Positions 35,251-46,401 of a DNA stretch of 64,000 bases are shown here, piece by piece; positions within the stretch are counted from its first letter, which is position 1, and each line of letters starts with the position of its first letter. The notes below the pieces were generated by a model that was given only the letters and a program-made list of their open reading frames with translations, made no database searches and was not told the DNA's origin. The stretch spans positions 19,456 to 83,455 of the forward strand of contig NZ_MINO01000016.1 in NCBI RefSeq assembly GCF_001757355.1, read 5' to 3'. Both the position numbers and the translations under genes were made by a program. The stretch comes from Sphingobium phenoxybenzoativorans. Lineage in GTDB: Bacteria; Pseudomonadota; Alphaproteobacteria; Sphingomonadales; Sphingomonadaceae.

Positions 35251-38052
35251 TCATGGCAATGTGATCCCGTACCGTCCATATTCTCTGTCAATACTCGGCT
35301 TTATGCGCCGGGCGATGGCAACGTCCTTGACGGATTCCGCATCCCTGTGAAGCATTTTCAGCACCGCAGCGCGCAGGAACCGGCTGTTGGCTTTTCCGGG
35401 CGAAGCAGCAAGTACAGCGTCAAGATCCGCCAACGCCTCGTTATATCGTCCGGAGCGATACCAAACCAGGGCTCGGCTATCGAGCGGACCGGTAGTATCG
35501 CTGCTCAGCTCTATCGCGCTGGTGCAGTCTTTCAGGGCAGTGTCCAGCATCACCGAATGCGTCGCCTTTATCCAGCATCGGCCATTCATGAGCGATGGTG
35601 AACCGGGTTTCTCCGCAATCAATATATCATAGAGTTTGATGGCCTCATGCACGTCGCCGAAATCGCCTATCAGGTTTGCCTTGGCCTCGCGAAAAGATGA
35701 TCGGGTCTCGCCACCCAGCGCAATGCGTTGATCAAGCAGGGCAACGCCGCGGTCCAGATTGCCGAGTTCCGCCTCAAAATAGCTTACTCTTCCGATAGTT
35801 TCGCCTGATGCGGGGTCGAGAGCGCGCGCGGCCTCGGCGTCCGCCAATGCGCCTTTAACATCGCCCAGTTCGTAGGAAATGAACGCCCGCTGCAGGTATG
35901 AGCTTACGGAAGGGGCTATAGCTATCGCTCGCCCCATATCGGCAAGCGCGCCGCGCCGGTCTCCCGTTCCATTCAGAAATGCCGCCCGGCTGGTATAGCC
36001 TGTTGCCTCTTCGGGATCATCCTTGATCACCTTGTCGAAGACTGCCCGAATAGCCTTGACCTGTGTCGAGGCCGCCATTTCACTGGCTGTCAGGGTCCAG
36101 CGGCGGGCAGTGTCCACAGGTGCGACAAGACGAGGTGATCGCGCCTTGGCTGTGGCAACCGCGTCGCGTTCGGCGGGAATTTGCTTCGCCGCGATTTCTC
36201 CTCCCAGCGAATCGAAGCGCTCATCCAGCGTGACGATCCCACCGTCCATTTGCATCGAGCGGCTGAGATTGAATCCGGCCAGCCTTTCCTTCAGATTTGT
36301 TTCACCGTCTATTGCAAAGCCCCGGCCGTTGTCGGGCAGTTTCAGCCGCAGCCGGTATCGCATCCCTTGCGGTGGATTGACGGCGACCGGAATCTCCGCC
36401 CAACTGGGCTTGCTGCGATCCGGCGCAAAATCGAAGCCGCTCAGTGCGTACGCCACAGCGCGCTTGCGCCGCCGATCTTCCGTCGTCCAAGGCGTAGTGA
36501 CGACGCCGTTGGCGCGCAATGTTACATCTCCACTCGCGCTGTCGGGCGTTATGGTGGCGTTCGTATATTGCCCCTCGCCGATAAACTGTTGCAGGAATTG
36601 TCGGACTGCTTCGCCCTGCTCCTTTTCGCCAAGTTGGGTTTTCGCCAATGCCATCGCCGCTGCTTGGGGGCCATGCACGATGAGTGTGGCATGGAACGCG
36701 CTTGGCAATTCCACGCTCGCGCTTTCGTCCGCATCAACGGAAAGATCGATCAACGGTCGCGCATTGGCGTGCGTCTCAATGTTCATAAGGTCTGCGCCTG
36801 CAAGGCGCACCGGCAGGACATATTGGAACGGCGGCGTATCACGGATATCGGCCATACGGGACCCGCTGCCTGTGCCGTCGAGCCAGAATGTTTCTCCGTC
36901 GATCACGGCGCGGACGAAAATATGATTGAACGCACCCGCGCTGGGCAGCCGTTCCGGGACAAAATCGCTCAGGCCGACATTGGCCAACACGGGTTCGGCC
37001 TCGATATTCATGGCGTGCAACATGGCGATCAGCAGCAGCGTCTTTGCCTTGCAATCGCCGTACCTTAGCTCCCAGGTCCGTGTCGGCTTTTGCGGGATAT
37101 AGTTCCCGCCATCCATGCCGATCGCCAGATACCGGATTTTGTCCTGGACCAGTTGCAATGCGCGCTGAGCCCGGCCGATAGGCGTGGCCTCGGACGCCAT
37201 GATCGCTGCAACCTCAGCGGCGACGGGACTTCCGGGCAAGATCGCATGTTCGGTCCGGTAGAGCGTTGCCATGGTTTTGGAAACGTCCGCCCAATCTGAA
37301 AAGGTCGCTAATTCGATTAAAGGCGAACGGCGAAATCGGCTTGGCGCATCTTCGGGCATTTCGGGTTGCTTGGGCGCAGGTAGCGACAGGGTCATTTCGG
37401 TATATGCCCCCTTGCGGACAGGCACGCCCTTGACCCCGTCAGCGATAATTTTCCAGCGAGGGGCGGCATTTGTCGGCCATGAAAAACGCATACGCGCAAA
37501 TCCAACGCGTGCTGGCTGTGCTATGATGGGCATGATGTCCTGCACGCGACCGGCAAGCGCATCATCTTTGGCCGTAACAGTGGCGCGAAGTTGAAGCACG
37601 TCGCCTACCTGCAGCCCTTCGACCGCTATGGTGGCCGTCAATATTCCTGTAAGTTCGCGCTGTTCCAGCGCTTGTTCACGACGAAGAACAGTAAATTTCT
37701 GACCATTGGCAATCAGGTCGATTTTCTCTGCTCCGCGAAGAATTGATAGCTCGTGGATCAGAAGATCACCCTTATCAGGCGCCCATGGGATTGTCAGCGT
37801 TGCCGCCTGCGCCAGTATCTCTGGCGTAGAAATCCGGGTCGCTTGATCGACATAGGACCAGAGGCGCCCGTCTTCGATGCGATGCTGAAAGTCCAGAATG
37901 AGAAGGGGAGGCGAATCTGACGTATTAGGCGGCATTACGGCAGGAAGGACCCATGCAGGGGCCGGCTGATAAAGCGGCGTATCACTCGCCAGCGCAGAAT
38001 AAGGGGCGCAGGCGGCAGCCGCCGCCAGCACCGCTGGCAATAATCGTCCCAA
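35251..38052 (-). CDS. DUF3857 / transglutaminase-like / TPR exported protein
   Basis: About 933 residues, taking TTG 38052 as start: GGGGGG lies just upstream and it yields a compact signal peptide (LLPAVLAAAAACAPYSALA). ATG 38154 would add 34 residues before it. Domains in order are DUF3857 (LILDFQHRIEDGRLWSYVDQ), a transglutaminase-like fold with RYLAIGMDGGNYIPQKP, ELRYGDCKAKTLLLIAML (cysteine) and FNHIFVRAVIDGETFWLDGT (His, Asp), a beta-rich part, and C-terminal TPR helices (ALADMGRAIAIAP and repeats). These periplasmic proteins are common in sphingomonads. Their cross-linking or peptidase-like role is not established. Confidence 0.85.
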   Translation of the reverse strand: MGRLLPAVLAAAAACAPYSALASDTPLYQPAPAWVLPAVMPPNTSDSPPLLILDFQHRIEDGRLWSYVDQATRISTPEILAQAATLTIPWAPDKGDLLIHELSILRGAEKIDLIANGQKFTVLRREQALEQRELTGILTATIAVEGLQVGDVLQLRATVTAKDDALAGRVQDIMPIIAQPARVGFARMRFSWPTNAAPRWKIIADGVKGVPVRKGAYTEMTLSLPAPKQPEMPEDAPSRFRRSPLIELATFSDWADVSKTMATLYRTEHAILPGSPVAAEVAAIMASEATPIGRAQRALQLVQDKIRYLAIGMDGGNYIPQKPTRTWELRYGDCKAKTLLLIAMLHAMNIEAEPVLANVGLSDFVPERLPSAGAFNHIFVRAVIDGETFWLDGTGSGSRMADIRDTPPFQYVLPVRLAGADLMNIETHANARPLIDLSVDADESASVELPSAFHATLIVHGPQAAAMALAKTQLGEKEQGEAVRQFLQQFIGEGQYTNATITPDSASGDVTLRANGVVTTPWTTEDRRRKRAVAYALSGFDFAPDRSKPSWAEIPVAVNPPQGMRYRLRLKLPDNGRGFAIDGETNLKERLAGFNLSRSMQMDGGIVTLDERFDSLGGEIAAKQIPAERDAVATAKARSPRLVAPVDTARRWTLTASEMAASTQVKAIRAVFDKVIKDDPEEATGYTSRAAFLNGTGDRRGALADMGRAIAIAPSVSSYLQRAFISYELGDVKGALADAEAARALDPASGETIGRVSYFEAELGNLDRGVALLDQRIALGGETRSSFREAKANLIGDFGDVHEAIKLYDILIAEKPGSPSLMNGRCWIKATHSVMLDTALKDCTSAIELSSDTTGPLDSRALVWYRSGRYNEALADLDAVLAASPGKANSRFLRAAVLKMLHRDAESVKDVAIARRIKPSIDREYGRYGITLP

Positions 38053-38244
38053 TTTACCCCCCAAAATTCTTGAAATGCGATATTGAGGAAGGGAAACTAA
38101 CTTAGCCCTAACGAATGTCGAGCAGTTCGAACCAAGACGGTTGTAATGGAACATTACTCGCCGCGCGGAAAAATATGATATGCGTTCTCTGGTTACAGGG
38201 ACACAATCCGTGACCGGCCTTTCCCAACCCCCTATACCCCTCCC

Positions 38245-38985
38245 ATGACCCCGCTCGCCGCCGCTATCCTCTCCGCGATCGCCATGACGCTCATCGTCGG
38301 CATCCGCTATCTCATCACCAGCGGCGGGTTTGCGCTGGCGACGCGCATCCGGCATCCCGGTCTCTATGCCGGCCTGCAGCCGCAAATGTGGCGGGAGGTC
38401 GGCTGGTCGCTGCTCTCCGCCGCCATTTACGGCATTCCTGCGGGCATCGTCGCCTGGGGGTGGCGGGCGCATGGCTGGACGCGCATCTACACGGACATCC
38501 ACGCCTTCCCGCTCTGGTATGCGCCGCTGTCGGTGCTGCTCTATCTGCTGGCGCACGACACATGGTTCTACTGGACGCACCGCTGGATGCATGTCCCCGC
38601 GCTGTTCCGCCGCATCCACACCGTCCATCACGCCAGCCGCCCGCCGACGGCCTGGGCGGCGATGAGCTTTCACCCGTGGGAGGCGATCACCGGCGCGGTG
38701 GTCATCCCAGCGCTGGTCTTTCTCATTCCCATCCATGTCGGGGCGCTGGGCGCGGTGCTGACGATCATGACCGTCATGGGGGTCAGCAACCATATGGGGT
38801 GGGAAATGTTTCCGCGCGCGCTGGTGCATGGCCCGGCGGGGCGCTGGCTGATCACGGCCAGCCATCATCAGCGGCACCATGACCTTTACGCCTGCAATTA
38901 TGGCCTGTATTTCCGCTTCTGGGACCGGCTCTGCGGAACGGACAAGGGCATAGGGACCTTTGCCGGGCAGGCCAAAAGGGCGTGA
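38245..38985 (+). CDS. Sterol desaturase / fatty acid hydroxylase family membrane protein
   Basis: A 246-residue integral membrane di-iron enzyme. The histidine boxes are HDTWFYWTHRWMH, HTVHH and HHQRHH, in the order and spacing of the superfamily. Several hydrophobic spans flank them. Members hydroxylate or desaturate lipids and carotenoids using O2. The stop overlaps the GTG at which the DUF2141 frame begins, so the two genes are probably co-transcribed. In sphingomonads related enzymes include carotenoid hydroxylases (CrtZ-like), but the length here fits the general fatty-acid-hydroxylase group. Confidence 0.9.
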   Translation: MTPLAAAILSAIAMTLIVGIRYLITSGGFALATRIRHPGLYAGLQPQMWREVGWSLLSAAIYGIPAGIVAWGWRAHGWTRIYTDIHAFPLWYAPLSVLLYLLAHDTWFYWTHRWMHVPALFRRIHTVHHASRPPTAWAAMSFHPWEAITGAVVIPALVFLIPIHVGALGAVLTIMTVMGVSNHMGWEMFPRALVHGPAGRWLITASHHQRHHDLYACNYGLYFRFWDRLCGTDKGIGTFAGQAKRA

Positions 38986-38990
38986 ACATC

Positions 38991-39434
38991 ATGAGGATTC
39001 TTGCGCGGATCGCTGGTCTGGGCGCTGTCGCCCTGCTGATCGGCGCGGCTCCGGCGGACCTGCCCCAGCCGCTGACCGTCGGCGTGGAGGGGCTGCGCTC
39101 GCCCCGCGGCCTGCTGCAGATTTGCCTCACGCGGTTGCCCGATCATTTCCCCGACTGCACCGGGGACCCGGACAAGCGGCACTTCAGCATTCCCGCCGCA
39201 CAGGCCGCCAATATGGCGCTCGGCGATCTTCCCGCCGGCGGCTATGCGCTGGCGATCATCCATGACCAGAACAGCAATAAGAAGCTCGACACTTTCATGG
39301 GCATTCCGAAGGAAGGCGTCGGCTTTTCGGAAAATCCGCCGATCCGTTTTGGCGCGCCCAGCTTTCGCTCCGCGCGCTTCACCGTGGGCGGCGCGGCTGT
39401 GCGGCAGGACATAAGGATGAAATATTTCCTGTAA
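38991..39434 (+). CDS. DUF2141 exported protein
   Basis: A 147-residue protein from ATG 38991; a GTG at 38982 overlaps the upstream stop codon. The signal peptide is AGLGAVALLIGAAPA. The body has the DUF2141 hallmarks: ICLTRLPDHFPDC, GDLPAGGYALAIIHDQNSNKKLDTFMGIPKEGVGFS, then a strand-rich end. Function is unknown for this periplasmic family. It often lies next to lipid-modifying enzymes, as here with the hydroxylase. Confidence 0.88.
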   Translation: MRILARIAGLGAVALLIGAAPADLPQPLTVGVEGLRSPRGLLQICLTRLPDHFPDCTGDPDKRHFSIPAAQAANMALGDLPAGGYALAIIHDQNSNKKLDTFMGIPKEGVGFSENPPIRFGAPSFRSARFTVGGAAVRQDIRMKYFL

Positions 39435-39530
39435 CCTGCGGGCAACAGTCCGGAGGGAACCCGAAAGCTCAAGGGAACCTGCAACAGCCGTGAAACATTC
39501 TCTCGTTCGACCCTATCGAACAGGAAAATC

Positions 39531-40370
39531 ATGACATATCTCCGCCTCCCGCTCCTTTTCGCCGCGTTCGGCGCTGCCCTCGCCGTTCCCGCACAGGCCC
39601 AGGAAGCGGAGGACCGGTCATCCCTCACCATCGGCGCAGGCGCTGCCTATGTGCCCAGCTATGACGGGTCGGACGATTATATCGCGGTCCCGGTCGCTGC
39701 GGCGCGGGGCAAGGTCAATGATTTCGCCTTTTGGACACGCGGCACCAGCCTCTATGTGGACGCGATCCCCAACACCGATCCCAATGGCTGGGACATAGAG
39801 GTGGGACCCGCCGTCAACGTCAACCTGACCCGGACCCAGCGGATCAAGGACCCGCAGGTCAGGGCGCTTGGCAAGCTGGACACAGCGATAGAGGTCGGCG
39901 GCTTCGTCGGCCTGGGCAAGACGGGCGTGATCACCAGCGACTATGACAATCTGTCCGTCCGGGTCAGTTGGATGAAGGATGTTGGCGGCGCGCACAAAAG
40001 CTACGTCATCACCCCGGCCATCGAATATATGACGCCGCTATCGACCACGACCTTCGTGGGCGTGGGCGCGTCGGCCGAATATGTCGGCAAGGGCTATGGC
40101 CGCTATTATTATGATGTCGACGCGGCGGGCAGCCTGGCGAGCGGCCTGCCGGTCTATACCGGCGCGGGCGACGATTCAGGGTTCAAGAAGGTCAGCATGA
40201 ACCTGATCGCGGGGCATTCGCTGTCCGGCGATCTGCGCAAGGGTTGGGCGGTATTCGCGCTTGGCGGTTATCAGAAGATGCTGGGCGATTATAAGCGCGC
40301 GCCAATCGTCGAGATTGCGGGCAGCAGCAATCAGTGGATCGCCGCGATCGGCATTGGCTATACGTTCTGA
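39531..40370 (+). CDS. MipA/OmpV-family outer-membrane protein
   Basis: A 279-residue beta-barrel protein. The signal peptide ends in VPAQAQE. The MipA/OmpV pattern (SLTIGAGAAYVPSYDGSDDY, VGPAVNVNLTRTQR, LSLT-type strands, AGHSLSGDLRKGW) runs to the terminal IAAIGIGYTF, whose final Phe is the usual assembly signal. Members are scaffolds for murein enzymes or porin-like proteins. It lies 96 bp after DUF2141, possibly in the same transcription unit. Confidence 0.9.
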   Translation: MTYLRLPLLFAAFGAALAVPAQAQEAEDRSSLTIGAGAAYVPSYDGSDDYIAVPVAAARGKVNDFAFWTRGTSLYVDAIPNTDPNGWDIEVGPAVNVNLTRTQRIKDPQVRALGKLDTAIEVGGFVGLGKTGVITSDYDNLSVRVSWMKDVGGAHKSYVITPAIEYMTPLSTTTFVGVGASAEYVGKGYGRYYYDVDAAGSLASGLPVYTGAGDDSGFKKVSMNLIAGHSLSGDLRKGWAVFALGGYQKMLGDYKRAPIVEIAGSSNQWIAAIGIGYTF

Positions 40371-40446
40371 CCGCACCGGCCCGGACGGTATGACCTGAAC
40401 GGGCGTGACTCGAAAGGGTGTAACTCGAAAGGACGGGAGTGCGGGA

Positions 40447-40599
40447 TCAGTCCCGTTCGCCGCGGTCCGCCGCCAGCCAGCTTCTGGCCATGTAGGACAG
40501 CGCGAACCACAGGGCCAGCGGCGCAAGGAACAGGGCCTGTGCGCTCGTCAGGCGGCCGTTCGGGCGCTTTTCGCTCTGGCGTGACAGCGTGTTGTCCAT
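40447..40599 (-). CDS. Small 50-residue membrane protein
   Basis: ATG 40599 has GGAGG 8 nt upstream in the minus orientation. The product begins with a charged segment (MDNTLSRQSEKRPNG), has one hydrophobic span (ALFLAPLALWFALSYMA) and ends in charged residues. It is convergent with the MipA gene. The ribosome site, composition and stop make it a credible small gene. The family is unknown. Confidence 0.6.
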   Translation of the reverse strand: MDNTLSRQSEKRPNGRLTSAQALFLAPLALWFALSYMARSWLAADRGERD

Positions 40600-40759
40600 C
40601 AAATCATCCTCCACTCAGACCGGATTTTCATTGAATCCGTGAGCGCCAAGAATGCGCCTTGCTGTACGTTCCTACAATTGCCCTAACAATTGGTTGAGGT
40701 CCCGATTCAGGACATATTTTCAGTGGCTTCTTCGGCGTCTTGGCAATGGGTGACCGGGC

Positions 40760-41047
40760 CTATCGCGGCAGGTGCGGCGCTTCTCCGCCCAGCCGCCTTT
40801 TATGATATCGCCCGCGCAGCAGCGCCGCCGCGACCAGGAACGGCGTCGCCAGCGCCACCGCGCCGAGCGCCAGGAAGCGCGGCGACCATCCGAACAGGCT
40901 GTGCACCCCCGACAGCGGCAGCGCCGCCAGGATCATCCCCGCGCCCAGCAGCAGCAGGCCCACCCGCCGGGGCCGCACCGCCACCATGCGCAGCTCATGC
41001 TTATACGCCTTGCGGCCGGCCTTGGTCGTCAGATCGGGATGGTTCAT
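40760..41047 (-). CDS. Small two-span membrane protein
   Basis: A 95-residue protein from ATG 41047, with GGAGAA 6 nt upstream; the longer frame upstream runs into the TPP riboswitch and is not used. The N-terminal 30 residues are basic and hydrophilic (TTKAGRKAYKHELRM). They are followed by two hydrophobic spans (VGLLLLGAGMILAAL and FLALGAVALATPFLVAAALL) and a basic tail. It is divergent from the thiC leader. I do not recognise a family. Confidence 0.65.
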   Translation of the reverse strand: MNHPDLTTKAGRKAYKHELRMVAVRPRRVGLLLLGAGMILAALPLSGVHSLFGWSPRFLALGAVALATPFLVAAALLRGRYHKRRLGGEAPHLPR

Positions 41048-41104
41048 GGATTCTCCAAACTTCGCTGGACCTTCTGCCTGTCCATCCCTATCCTTGCAAA
41101 TATT

Positions 41105-43104
<2,000 letters not shown>

Positions 43105-43249
43105 TCCATCAGTATTATGCTGGCTATCCTACAGTGACCGTTGTGCAGTATGGCTTGACAAAGCGCTGGTATCTCGATTCAAACCAAAAATGTGAACCAA
43201 GTCACGCCAAAGGGGGTTATGGCATGATGAAGCTACATGGAGGTTCGCA

Positions 43250-43459
43250 GTGACAACGCTTGAAGAGCAATTCGCGCTCTTGATGGCCGATGTCGCGAAC
43301 GCACCGTTTCGTACATCGCCTGACCTCACTAGAGGTACGTTTACACCCCAGTCACAGCGGACGCGTACGGTATACAGCGTCGGAGAGGCGATAGGACATA
43401 GGGGGACGAATGCCAAATTGGGGGCAGGTACTAACCGAGATTCAGGCTCAAGACGCTAA
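43250..43459 (+). CDS. Small hypothetical protein upstream of the SDH-family protease
   Basis: A 69-residue frame from GTG 43250, with GGAGG 7 nt upstream. It is hydrophilic, with an N-terminal helix (LEEQFALLMADVANAPF). Its last 50 bp overlap the start of the protease gene in another frame, so it may be a leader gene coupled to it. Alternatively only the protease gene is real and this is fortuitous. I do not recognise a family. Confidence 0.4.
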   Translation: MTTLEEQFALLMADVANAPFRTSPDLTRGTFTPQSQRTRTVYSVGEAIGHRGTNAKLGAGTNRDSGSRR

Positions 43460-44318
43460 ACTTACAAATAGTGCCCAGAGTGCTGTAGATATCGTTAGAC
43501 GTCGATATCTTAGAAAGCTTTTCAAAAAAACAGGCAGAAATGTCATAGCATATTATTCGGGTTGGCTGAGCAACCCGGGTGCATTCGGTACAGATGTGAA
43601 TGATGAAGATAAAGCCGCGTTTATGATGGCTATTCATGGCCTGGATAAAACTAAAGGCCTTGATCTGATCCTACATACGCCTGGTGGAGGCATTGCTGCT
43701 GCGGAATCTCTTGTTGACTACCTAAGAAGAATTTTTGGCTGTGATATTCGAGCGATAGTCCCTCATTTGGCCATGTCGGCAGGGACAATGATAGCATGTA
43801 CTTGTAAATCGATCATCATGGGTAAACAGTCCAATCTTGGACCGATAGATCCTCAACTAGGAGGTCTTCCTGCCGCTGCTGTAAAAAAAGAAATCGAGCG
43901 AGCAATTGCCGAAATTCAGGCTAATCCAGAGCGCCTTCAATTTTGGCAATTCGTACTTAGCAAATATACGCCTACATTTGTTGGTCAATGCGAGCAAGCC
44001 GTCACAATGGCTGCCGAATTTGTCCGGGACCGGCTGATTGACAATATGTTGAGCGACGATCCTGAAGCACCAACAAAAGCACAGGCAATTGTGTCAGGTT
44101 TATCTGATGTTGATGACAACAAGTCCCATGCTCGGCACATTCACATAGATAAGTGCGAAGCGCTTGGCTTAAAAATAGAGCGTTTAGAGGATGATCAAGA
44201 GTTACAGGAAGCAGTACTTACGGTGCATCACTGTTTCATGCATAGCCTCAGTGTAAGCGGTGCTGCTAAAATGGTAGAAAATCAGAACGCTGCAGCTTTT
44301 ATAAAACTGCCGGCATGA
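43410..44318 (+). CDS. SDH-family Clp-fold serine protease
   Basis: A 302-residue protein in the serine dehydrogenase proteinase (SDH_protease, PF01972) family of the ClpP/SppA fold. The signature LDLILHTPGGGIAAAES lies before the nucleophile S123 in PHLAMSAGTMIA, and SNLGPIDPQLGG and KQS-type segments follow. No membrane span is visible. GGGGGA precedes ATG 43410. The gene is distinctly AT-richer than thiC before it and the SnoaL gene after it, which suggests acquisition by transfer. Homologues occur in mobile and stress-related loci. Its substrate is unknown. Confidence 0.85.
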   Translation: MPNWGQVLTEIQAQDAKLTNSAQSAVDIVRRRYLRKLFKKTGRNVIAYYSGWLSNPGAFGTDVNDEDKAAFMMAIHGLDKTKGLDLILHTPGGGIAAAESLVDYLRRIFGCDIRAIVPHLAMSAGTMIACTCKSIIMGKQSNLGPIDPQLGGLPAAAVKKEIERAIAEIQANPERLQFWQFVLSKYTPTFVGQCEQAVTMAAEFVRDRLIDNMLSDDPEAPTKAQAIVSGLSDVDDNKSHARHIHIDKCEALGLKIERLEDDQELQEAVLTVHHCFMHSLSVSGAAKMVENQNAAAFIKLPA

Positions 44319-44352
44319 CGCTCTAATCCGGCTTAATAATAACCTAGTTGCA

Positions 44353-44742
44353 ATGTCCCCCACCACCGAACTCGCCATCCGCGCGCGCCGCGCCGCATTC
44401 AACCGCGCCATCGCGGAAGGCGACACTTCCGCCATTGGCCCGCTCCTCGCCCGTGATTGCGTCATGGTCACCGGTACGGACAGCGCCGTCATCGCCGGGC
44501 GCAATGCGCAGGTGAAGGTGTGGACGCGCGAGTTCGCCTCTCCGCATCGCCTGATCTACGACCGCAAACCGGACGTGATTACCGTCTCGCCGGTCGAACC
44601 CATCGCGTTGGAGCAGGGCGAATGGCAGGGCGTGGATAAAGCCACCGGTGCTCTCGCCGCATCCGGCGTCTACACCGCGAAGTGGCGCGAAACGGGCGGC
44701 CAGTGGGTTATCGAAGCGGAGATATTCGTCACGCTGGGTTGA
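44353..44742 (+). CDS. SnoaL/DUF4440-like NTF2-fold protein
   Basis: A 129-residue single-domain protein with the cone-shaped NTF2-fold pattern: an N-terminal helix (AIRARRAAFNRAIAEGD), DCVMVTGTDSAVIAGR, a central region with a conserved Trp, and the final GGQWVIEAEIFVTL strand. Such proteins include polyketide cyclases, ketosteroid isomerase relatives and non-enzymatic DUF4440 proteins. The end strand is characteristic of DUF4440. It is high-GC, unlike the protease gene immediately upstream. Activity cannot be predicted. Confidence 0.8.
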   Translation: MSPTTELAIRARRAAFNRAIAEGDTSAIGPLLARDCVMVTGTDSAVIAGRNAQVKVWTREFASPHRLIYDRKPDVITVSPVEPIALEQGEWQGVDKATGALAASGVYTAKWRETGGQWVIEAEIFVTLG

Positions 44743-44926
44743 GGCGCATCCACGCAATGTTCGGTATCGCCCAGCTTTCATCCGCCGCTATTTCAACCCA
44801 TTCCCGCCACCTGCGCTAACGGTCGCTCAATCTGGTCGATTCCGGATATATCTAGCGAGGCATATCTTGTCCGGTGATGGGAAATCGCTGACATTTGGCG
44901 CGCCATAGCCGGGGGGCAGCGGAAGA

Positions 44927-45766
44927 ATGACATTTCGAAATGCTGTGCTGGGCGTTGCCCTGATCCCGCTCGCCTGCTCCGCAGCGCCGCAAGAGAATTT
45001 CTCTGCAGAGATGCTCCGCCGGATACAGACCGCCATGCCGGACGCCCGCCTGTCTCTAAAGCAGGATGAGCCTTTGGTCATTGTGCAAAGGAAAAGTGGG
45101 GAGCGAGAGGAAGGTGAAATCAACCTGCACCGCATCCACAATTATTGCGCGCATGCGGCGGCTTCCGACTGTGAAGCCGCCAAAGCGGAGTTCGTCACCA
45201 AAATCTCCCAGAAACTCCCGGAAATGACTCCCGCAAGCCTCCGCCTGGTGGTGCGCGACCAACAGTATCTCGAATATCTGAATAATAATGGAAAGGGCGG
45301 TCCAAGCGCATGGGGCGTCTTTGAGCCGATAGGCGAGGACCTCTACGCTGTTCTGGCGTCAGATTCCGACAACGCCATCCGTATTGTCGGGAACAAGGAT
45401 CTTGGCGAACTGGGTTTGACGCGCCAGCAGGCGTGGACGTTCGCGCGGAAACAAACGGAGGAACGGTTGCCGAAGATTCCTACCGCGCAACAACTCGCGG
45501 AAGCGCCCGTCGCGTTCGAGGCGGAGGAATATCTCGCAAGCCTGCTGATCGATCGGGATAGCTGGTCGCGGCTTTCCAAGGCCGTTGGTCCCGACCTCTT
45601 TGTAACTGCCGTGTCGGACCAGTTCGTTTTTGTGGCAATGCGCCCGGACGGGGCCAGCTTCGACGAATTCAAAAAGGTGGTTGCGAATGACTGCGCTGCG
45701 CAACCGCGCTGCGTTTCACCCAATATTTATCGCTTTCGTGGTGGCAAATGGATGATCGCGCGATAG
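44927..45766 (+). CDS. DUF1444-like putative lipoprotein
   Basis: A 279-residue protein. The N-terminus is a signal sequence with a possible lipobox (LGVALIPLAC). The body has features of DUF1444/UPF0354: an early MLRRIQTAMPD helix, LRLVVRDQQYLEYL, and the block YAVLASDSDNAIRIVGNKDL followed by GLTRQQAWTFARKQTEERLP. Two cysteines sit near the end (DCAAQPRC). The Bacillus members are cytoplasmic, so an exported version is a variant. Function is unknown. Confidence 0.7.
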   Translation: MTFRNAVLGVALIPLACSAAPQENFSAEMLRRIQTAMPDARLSLKQDEPLVIVQRKSGEREEGEINLHRIHNYCAHAAASDCEAAKAEFVTKISQKLPEMTPASLRLVVRDQQYLEYLNNNGKGGPSAWGVFEPIGEDLYAVLASDSDNAIRIVGNKDLGELGLTRQQAWTFARKQTEERLPKIPTAQQLAEAPVAFEAEEYLASLLIDRDSWSRLSKAVGPDLFVTAVSDQFVFVAMRPDGASFDEFKKVVANDCAAQPRCVSPNIYRFRGGKWMIAR

Positions 45767-45767
45767 C

Positions 45768-46286
45768 TTATCCGTCGCCCACCGCCCCCTCGATCGCCCG
45801 CAATAGCGCGTCCCGGTCCATGCCCGACCGCCCCGCTATCCCCAGCTCCTTCGCCCGCGCCATCAGCATCGCCTTGGTCGGGCTTTCGCGTTTGATGCGC
45901 GCCACCTTCTCGCGCACATCTTTGGGCTGGGCGCTGTGCTGCCGGCCCTTCGCGCCGTCCTTGCGCTTCTTGGCGGTGGAGCGCGCATATTCATCCTCGG
46001 TCAGCAGCGCGCGTATTTCTCGGGGCAGGTAGCGTTCGCCGCTTTCCCCGCTTTGCGCGCCGGACCTGGTGCCCCAATCCTCCTGCGTCCACTGGTGCAG
46101 GTCGGTTTCGTCCCGCGCGAAGCCGCTTTCCTCATATCCGCCGCCGCGCCGCTTATATTCCGCGACCGCCAGTTGCGCCTTGCGAGCGGACCATTGGCCG
46201 GGCTTGCCGCCCTTGGCCCCGGCGGTGATCTCCGCCTTCACCGCGTCCCACAGGCCGGGGTTTGTCCGCTCCGCACTTTGCGCCAT
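45768..46286 (-). CDS. DUF5872-domain protein
   Basis: A 172-residue basic protein from ATG 46286, with GGAGG 7 nt upstream. Residues about 10-55 match DUF5872 (NPGLWDAVKAEITAGAKGGK, PGQWSARKAQLAVAEYKRRG). The C-terminal part has a Rho-N/SAP-like helical motif (TKAMLMARAKELGIAGRSGM) suggestive of nucleic-acid binding. It is divergent from a 2'-5' RNA ligase gene, with a LexA box at 46362-46376 between them, so both may be induced by DNA damage. Function is unknown. Confidence 0.8.
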   Translation of the reverse strand: MAQSAERTNPGLWDAVKAEITAGAKGGKPGQWSARKAQLAVAEYKRRGGGYEESGFARDETDLHQWTQEDWGTRSGAQSGESGERYLPREIRALLTEDEYARSTAKKRKDGAKGRQHSAQPKDVREKVARIKRESPTKAMLMARAKELGIAGRSGMDRDALLRAIEGAVGDG

Positions 46287-46361
46287 GCGCGCCTCCTTCG
46301 GGTTGCTGAAGCGCCAACGGCCATCGCCCGCCGCCGTTCCGCTCTGGACTCTCCAACAATA

Positions 46362-46376
46362 GAACATATCATGAAC
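46362..46376. promoter_or_regulatory. LexA (SOS) box between DUF5872 and RNA ligase genes
   Basis: GAAC-ATATCAT-GAAC, which is GTTC-N7-GTTC on the minus strand, the exact alphaproteobacterial LexA direct repeat with correct spacing. It lies 26 bp upstream of ATG 46402 and 76 bp upstream of ATG 46286, where it could control one or both divergent genes. Confidence 0.7.
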
Positions 46377-46401
46377 ATATAGCGCGATTCGGAGAGACGC
46401 C

